Below, in pieces: positions 58,319 through 64,000 of a DNA stretch of 64,000 nt; position 1 is the stretch's first letter, and each line of letters begins with the position of its first letter. Location of the stretch: positions 24,729,916 through 24,793,915 of the forward strand of contig JBBCBC010000017.1 in assembly GCA_037126765.1 (NCBI GenBank), in the 5' to 3' direction. The translations under genes and the position numbers were made by a program. The notes under the pieces were generated by a model. The model ran no database searches. It was not told the DNA's origin and worked only from the letters and a program-made list of their open reading frames with translations. The DNA comes from Stenogyne calaminthoides (taxonomy: Eukaryota; Streptophyta; Magnoliopsida; Lamiales; Lamiaceae).

Positions 58319-59704
58319 TGTTGGTCCCGGTGGGAAAACCTATCTTGCGTGTGCGGAAGCAAAACGTTTGGTTTCGGTGCATATAAAACAGGGGATAGAA
58401 CAGAGTGTTTCCAATTTTTTGAAACTTTGGAGCTCTTGTGTTGTGTTTTGCTTATAACTAGATGCATATGACAAGTATAAACATAAAGCTGTAAACAACA
58501 CAGCAATATATAGTGGTTCGGACAACCAGTCCTACATCCACTCTCCCTCTCTAGGGAAATTCCTTATCAACTTCTGAGCTTTCTGACTACCTCGTAGTTT
58601 ACTTACTCAACTCGGCCCTGAGTTTTCTGACTACTCCACGTAGTTTACTTACTCAACCCGAGCCACGAGCTTTTCGACTACCTCGTAGTTTACTAACTCA
58701 AACTCTTAGATGTTTAATGAGTTCACACTCGCCCGGGACTTATCACCTCACTCGGGATTGCCCTCTGAGATGTTTAACGAGTTCACACTCCTTCGGGACT
58801 TATTACCCTCACTCGGGATTGCCTACAGATGTTTAACGAGTTCACACTCCTTCGGGACTTATTACCCTCACTCGGGTTTGCCTAACAACTACCTCACTTC
58901 ACCACTGGGTTTGGGTTTGGTGTTGTCTCCAACTATGGTGAGATTTTTTTCCTTACAATGGTTTTAGCCTCAATCTTTAAGGTTGGGAAAATCTCTCTAA
59001 GCTTATGATACATCGTGGGTTGCTTAGGTTGGGTTCTAGAACACTCTTTTGAATATATTTGTATATCTACAGACTTGTGTTCTAGGGTGGGAATGCTTTG
59101 ACTATAACGCTCTTTGGCTCTGTAGCATTTTGTGCATGATCTTCATGTGTCCACACACACTCCACCACTGATAATGAAGGAAGAACTTGTATTTATAGTG
59201 TGGATTTGAATGTTACCGTTGGAGAGAATTACATTCAAATCCATACTATTCTTCGTAAGTTCTGCAGCTTTTTCAGGCTGGTTGTCTTCCTCTCGTTGGT
59301 CCACGTCATTTGGATTCCAGCGGTTATATTCCTACCTTGATGCCTCGGAACATTCGGGATATCTTGAGCATTGATACATTCTTGAGTCTTGGTATTTCTC
59401 ACGAGTCTTGAGTTCTCTGAGTCTTGAGTTCTCTCGAGTCTTGAGTTCTCTCGAGTCTTGAGTTCTCCGAGTCTTGATTTCTCTGAGTCTTGGTTCTCAA
59501 TATCTCTTCGAGTCTTGATATCTTGGTTTCTTCTTGAGTCTTGATTTCTAACTTGTTCTATATCTGCCGACTATACATGGTGCAGATAATATCCTGAACA
59601 CTCTAAAACGAATCGACTCATCTATCAAGATTATCCTGAACATGTCATACTCAGGGGTTTTGAGATCTAATCAAAATCCTTTTTATTAAATTCATTTCCC
59701 AACA
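58319..59704 (-). repeat. E4 3' LTR (left)
   Basis: 1386 bp. On the plus strand it begins TGTTGGTCCCGG and ends CCCAACA. TATA (minus) at about 59188-59197. Contains a triple ~60-bp repeat in U5 (58705-58885) and a 16-bp GAGTCTTGAGTTCTCT minisatellite in U3 (59395-59530). Confidence 0.9.
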
Positions 59705-61030
59705 ATTTCCCCCTTTTTGATGATGCCAAAACCTATCTTGTTACAAACATATAACCTATACTCAGGTTTCAGTTTTTCCTATTACAAGAATGGAAATCTT
59801 CAATCAATTTAAATCATTCAATGATTTCTTCAAGAATGAATCTTTTCTAAATAGATCATTACTAAATACTTAAGCAATTTCTCATAGCATCATATAGTTT
59901 CCCTTATATATGAGCATATAATCAGATTAGAGACATTCAATCAGGCATATCAAAATAAAAGACATGTAAAAAAGATAATGAGGTATTATCTTTGAGCATA
60001 AAGATAAAGTTTTCATTGATTGTATGTTATCAGTTACAGATTACAATGAACTTATTAAAGAAATAAAGACAAAAACATAAAGAATTACAAGTCTTCAGTT
60101 TTGATCTTCAGTCTTCTGTCTTCAGCTCGGCTCCTCATTCTTCTTCAATGGACTTTTTGTCGATCAAGTATCTCGACACTCATCTTTGTTGAGTTGATTT
60201 CTTACATCTTCGATCATCTTGACCCTCAGGTCTTTTGACCTATACTGAGTCTCAGTTCATTTTACTTACTGGGCCTTCAGTATTCCTTTTCACTCAGGCT
60301 ATCTGATTTCTTCTTTGCTTGATCTGATCAGTTCGACTGATTAGATCAACACATCTTTTAGATCAATATATCAGAATAGCATCAGGTCATCATATCAGGT
60401 TAGCATATCAGGTTTATCATATCTGATCTTGATCACGTCTGATCTCGATCAGTCTTCTTTTGCTCATCTTCTGATCTGCAACCTTCTCTTCTGATTTGCT
60501 GGCTTTAGCTTTTCTTCATACGGTTTATTGCCGCGGCTCATCATTTGAACTCAACTAACTCATTTGATCTCGATCAGTCTTGTCTGCAGCCGCGTCTGAT
60601 CTTGACCATTTACTTTTGATTCCGTGAGTTCCCCCTCAAGTTGAAGTTCCCCCTCAAGTTGAAGTTCCCCCTTTCAACTGATATAGACCGATATATCTGA
60701 TTTGGTGAAGCTTTCAAGCTCAGCTGATTTTCTTCATTTGATCAGCTTTGTATGTAATCAGATTTTTGTTGACTTAATCTGATTCTCCTCAGATTAAGCT
60801 AATTTCTTGGAAAGTGTTACTGCCAAAACTTAGTCTAGAATAGTAGCTTCTATTCCCTAAGTTGGTGCGATTTGACATGCGTAGATATCGTCTGACACTC
60901 TTGATATGTCAATCCGCCGTAACTTTTTCCAATTATCGATCGCGTGATTTCTACACGCTGTCCTTGTGATGCAAATTTTTCTTAAAAAGGCTTTGAGAAC
61001 TCAAATTTGCATCTGCACCCTTGCTTGGCC
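59705..61030 (-). other. E4 internal region, 3' half, non-coding
   Basis: Polypurine tract TCAAAAAGGGGGAAAT (59720-59705). 59985-60060 (minus) ends like a transcript 3' region (ATCAATGAAAACTTT). 60110-60700 (minus) matches the U3 of E3: GAGGGGGAACTCAC, GATCGAGATCA, TGATATGCTAACCTGATATG. No gag-pol remains. Confidence 0.7.
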
Positions 61031-61038
61031 TCTATAAA
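61031..61038 (+). promoter_or_regulatory. TATA box of the E4 antisense unit
   Basis: TCTATAAATT at 61031-61040, 67 bases before the ATG at 61099. The same core promoter occurs in E2 (20898-20910, minus). Confidence 0.55.
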
Positions 61039-61098
61039 TTGGACCAATGTTTTACACGACATAACTCATTTCACCATACATATCTTCTTTGTAGAATC

Positions 61099-61458
61099 AT
61101 GTATCCTGGTGAACCCTTGTTTCCGGTGAGATTTCCGGCAAACACTTTTACCCCCTTTTCCATGATTTCATCTTCTCAAATCAACCTTTTTCATCCCTTA
61201 TTGCTGCTTTCGTCATCGTCAACGATTTCACATACGATCGTTGCAAAGCTTCTCTCCCACCATGGCGGCGGTTCTGCTGTTGCAACTGAGAAGACACTTC
61301 TCCTAACCGTATGCACCTTGTGTGTCTATCGTTATGACGTGACTACCATTAACAGACTTAGTCTGAAAATGAACGTGAGTTTGATATGCGAACTTGATCA
61401 GACAACAGCTGATCATCCTATATCAAACTCACCATTTAACAGCTGGAGAGCCCACTGA
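61099..61458 (+). CDS. E4 antisense ORF, 119 aa, unknown function
   Basis: ATG at 61099, TGA at 61456-61458. It starts MYPGEPLFPVRFPANTFTPF, has a Ser/Leu-rich stretch (LLLLSSSSTISHTIVAKLLS), then a Gly/His patch and SLKMNVSLICELDQTT. No domain, signal peptide or transmembrane helix assigned, though the Leu/Ser region is hydrophobic. It lies opposite in sense to the element, with TATA at 61031 and ATCAATGAAAAG at 61767-61778 as a likely 3' processing region. E2 has the same unit with an early stop. It could be a captured host exon, a retroelement accessory gene or chance. Only one open copy is visible. Confidence 0.4.
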   Translation: MYPGEPLFPVRFPANTFTPFSMISSSQINLFHPLLLLSSSSTISHTIVAKLLSHHGGGSAVATEKTLLLTVCTLCVYRYDVTTINRLSLKMNVSLICELDQTTADHPISNSPFNSWRAH

Positions 61459-61905
61459 CTCTTTCTTAGGGCTCCTAGCTTAAAAATCCTATCAAGGCCG
61501 CTCTCACTCCATTGGAGAGTCCATCGGTTCTTGGCATAGGATTACCTTTTTCAAGCCTCCTTCACCCTGTTAAGTGGGGGAAAATGAGAGCATGAGATCT
61601 TAAAATCTCTCTCACTCCTCCTCTTAATCACTACCCTGTAGATCGGGTTTGGGTTTGGATGAAGGTTTAGGGTTATGGCTTAAGGGTTTAGGGTAAAGAG
61701 TTATGTATTGACCTCCTGGTTCTCTTGTATTTGTAACTTGTAATGTAACCTGACCTTCGGGTCTTTATCAATGAAAAGTTCTATTATTCCATTGTTGTGT
61801 AAAACTTTCATTTTCCTTGATACCACTTGTTGGTATCGGATCGAAAACGAGTTTTAAAAATGGATCTGCTCAGGTGATTACATTGAAGAAGTAATCTTTT
61901 GAGCA
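61459..61905 (+). other. E4 antisense unit 3' region
   Basis: Conserved with E2 20150-20500 on the other strand. Contains TTTAGGG-type motifs (61668-61705) and ATCAATGAAAAG. No ORF. Confidence 0.5.
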
Positions 61906-61920
61906 CCTGCTCTGATACCA
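61906..61920 (-). other. E4 primer-binding site
   Basis: Minus strand TGGTATCAGAGCAGG two bases from the 5' LTR end (61923); tRNA-iMet type. Confidence 0.9.
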
Positions 61921-61922
61921 CT

Positions 61923-63287
61923 TGTTGTCCCGGTGGGAAAACCTATCTTGCGTGTGCGGAAGCAAAACGTTTGGTTTCGGTGCATATAAAACAGGGGAGA
62001 GAACAGAGTGTTTCCAATTTTTTGAAACTTTGGAGCTCTTGTGTTGTGTTTTGCTTATAACTAGATGCATATGACAAGTATAAACATAAAGCAGTAAACA
62101 ACACAGCAATATATAGTGGTTCGGACAACCAGTCCTACATCCACTCTCCCTCTCTAGGGAAATTCCTTATCAACTTCGAGCTTTACGACTACCTCGTAGT
62201 TTACTTACTCAACTCGGCCCTGAGTTTTCTGACTACTCCACGTAGTTTACTTACTCAACCCGACCCTGAGCTTTCTGACTACCTCCGTAGTTTACTAACT
62301 CAAACTCTTAGATGTTTAATGAGTTCACACTCCTTCGGGACTTATCACCCTCACTCGGGATTGCCTACAGATGTTTAACGAGTTCACACTCCTTCGGGAC
62401 TTATTACCCTCACTCGGGATTGCCTACAGATGTTTAACGAGTTCACACTCCTTCGGGACTTATTACCCTCACTCGGGTTTGCCTAACAACTACCTCACTT
62501 CACCACTGGGTTTGGGTTTGGTGTTGTCTCCAACTATGGTGAGATTTTCCCTTACAATGGTTTAGCCTCAATGCTAAGGTTGAGAAAATCTCTCTAAGCT
62601 TATGATACATCGTGGGTTGCTTAGGTTGGGTTCTAGAACACTCTTTTGAATATATTTGTATATCTACAGACTTGTGTTCTAGGGTGGGAATGCTTTGACT
62701 ATAACGCTCTTTGGCTCTGTAGCATTTTGTGCATGATCTTCATGTGTCCACACACACTCCACCACTGATAATGAAGGAAGAACTTGTATTTATAGTGTGG
62801 ATTTGAATGTTACCGTTGGAGAGAATTACATTCAAATCCATACTATTCTTAAATAAAGTTCTCCGCTGACTTTTTGTTTGGTTGTCTTCCTCTCGTTGGT
62901 CCACGTCCATTTGGATTCCAACGGCTATATTCTCGGCTTGATTGCCTCGGAACATTAGGGATATCTTGAGCATTGAAGACATTCTTCGAGTCTTGGTATT
63001 TCTCGAGTCTTGGTTTCTCGAGTCTTGAGTTCTCGAGTCTTCAGGTTCTCTGAGTCTTCAGTTTCTCTGAGTCTTCAGTTCTCAGTATCCTCTTGAGTCT
63101 TGATATCTTGATTTCTTATCGAGTCTTGATTTCTTGTTTCTATATGCCGACTATACATGGTGCAGATAATATCCTGAACACTCTAAAACTGAATCCTGAC
63201 TCATCTATCAAGATTATCCTGAACATGTCATACTCAGGGGTTTTGGGATCTAATCAAAATCCTTTTTATTAAATTCATTTCCCAACA
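61923..63287 (-). repeat. E4 5' LTR (right)
   Basis: 1365 bp, closely similar to 58319-59704. TATA (minus) at 62788-62797. The U5 ~60-bp triple repeat is at 62310-62485 and the U3 GAGTCTT minisatellite at 62985-63130, with a different unit number from the other LTR. Confidence 0.9.
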
Positions 63288-63292
63288 ATATG

Positions 63293-63440
63293 TATTTTTA
63301 GTGACAAATATTCAATTAAATATTGATAATTTAAAAAATTATCACTAGTTATGTTATTTTGTTACACAACTTATTGTTGTCACTATATGTGTATTTTTAA
63401 TGACAAATATTCATTTGTTACTAATTTTTTTGTCACTAAA
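63293..63440. repeat. Tandem array, continuation after E4
   Basis: Completes the interrupted unit and adds a shorter one ending TTTTTTTGTCACTAAACATGG, next to the MADS exon. Confidence 0.7.
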
Positions 63441-63640
63441 CATGGTTTCGAGGAAGTACACAGATGAAACCTTCCATTGCTTGAAAAAGTGAAAACATGA
63501 TAAGGCCAATGTCTGTATCACACAAAATCGAGAGCTCATTCGCCTTCTTGATTATGTTTTCCTTGCGCCTTGTGTAAGTAACCTGACGAGATGCAGGATT
63601 TTCAATTTTTTTGTATCGCAACCTTCTTTTGACCCATGGG
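63440..63640 (-). pseudogene. MADS-box first exon fragment (MIKC*/AGL30-AGL65-like)
   Basis: The minus strand reads RYKKIENPASRQVTYTRRKE, then NIIKKANELSILCDTDIG and LIMFS, the core of a MADS DNA-binding domain of the type found in the pollen MIKC* (AGL30/65/66/104) group. The expected start is one base out of frame: ATG at 63638 leads into another frame, so MGRVKL-type residues are missing. After MFS the frame reads LFQAMEGFICV, unlike known members, and meets repeat sequence at 63440. MADS proteins bind CArG boxes as dimers. No K-box or later exon is visible, so it is a fragment or decayed gene. Confidence 0.7.
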
Positions 63641-64000
63641 AGGGAGGTATGACTTATGAGTAGGAATTCAAGAGTTATAGAACCATAAAGTAAAAAGTTA
63701 TGTTAATAAATGTTGAACCAAGCCAGAGATTGAATGCTTCGCCAATGTGATAAAATGATTAATTTTTTTTTAAAAATTATTAAATTACCAAAATATCCTT
63801 CTAAAATTAAAAAAAAAAAAAATTTAGATTATGATATTTAGTACAAATATTTTAGAGATTTTTTTTGGTCCCATAATTTTTCTATAATCTGTCTTTTATC
63901 TCAAAAAAAATTAACTATCCAATTTCAATTCCATAATTATCTCAATTGTTAAATTTGGTCCAATTCTCACCCAAAAATTGCAAACGACCTCATTTTCGAT
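63641..64000. other. AT-rich flank, nothing recognised
   Basis: Upstream of the MADS fragment; A-runs at 63810-63822. No ORF or motif that I can support. Confidence 0.5.

Larger units (their letters stand above)
58319..63287 (-). mobile_element. E4: non-autonomous Sirevirus-like LTR retroelement
   Basis: LTRs 58319-59704 and 61923-63287 on the minus strand, 5-bp target duplication ATATG at 58314-58318 and 63288-63292. PBS and PPT present; no gag or pol. R-U5 is like E3 (ACTATAAATACAAGTTCTTC), but U3 is different. The internal 2.2 kb contains an E3-U3-like piece and the antisense unit also found in E2. Inserted in a tandem array. Confidence 0.9.

Noticed and set aside
58710..58967. ORF with repeated MFNEFTL segments
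   Set aside because: It is a translation of the ~60-bp U5 repeats in the E4 LTR, also seen at 62371.

Overview
The window is nuclear DNA of a flowering plant, probably a eudicot. It holds one clear host gene, a four-exon neutral/alkaline invertase (GH100, CINV type, minus strand, 35300-39819), in AT-rich sequence full of plant transposable elements. At the right edge is a broken MADS-box first exon (about 63440-63640, minus). There are no bacterial-type operons, CRISPR arrays or rRNA genes, and I found no functional tRNA gene.

Positions 1-29568 are one nested stack. The outermost layer is a CACTA (En/Spm) transposon on the minus strand, whose TIR and subterminal GCGACGG repeats end at 29568; its other end lies left of the window. 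Inside its ORF sits a Ty1/copia retrotransposon, here called E1 (971-28179, 5-bp target duplication CCGAC). E1 carries two younger insertions: E3 (6847-10313, target duplication AAGTC) in its reverse transcriptase, and E2 (12201 to about 26812), a Sirevirus-like copia element, in its 3' LTR. E3 has 1.66-kb LTRs around a 141-bp internal region holding only PBS and PPT. E2 has gag-pol and then about 5.3 kb of extra sequence between pol and the 3' LTR. In that extra region an antisense TATA-driven unit and a sense TATA-driven unit with a putative 5'-leader intron point away from each other.

29569-35299 holds a hAT element (30374-33777) with a perfect 8-bp target duplication and a frameshifted transposase. 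35300-40520 is the invertase gene with repeat-laden introns. 40521-58313 is intergenic: two Stowaway-like MITEs, several short inverted-repeat families, a non-autonomous CACTA element (55097-56757) and tandem arrays. 58319-63287 is E4, a non-autonomous minus-strand relative of E2/E3 (target duplication ATATG). E4 has no gag-pol but keeps the antisense unit, here with an open 119-codon frame behind a TATA box.

Two observations stand out. First, the two LTRs of E3 (and of E2) are almost identical over long stretches, yet differ heavily in patches where CAG/CTG in one copy reads CGG, CCG, CGA or TCG in the other. This looks like a systematic consensus or basecalling artefact at CHG sites, so many frameshifts in these elements may not be real. 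Second, the post-pol divergent transcription cassette shared by E2 and E4 is the best candidate for a poorly described biological system here. Coordinates of elements with stated target duplications were read base by base; other repeat limits are approximate.
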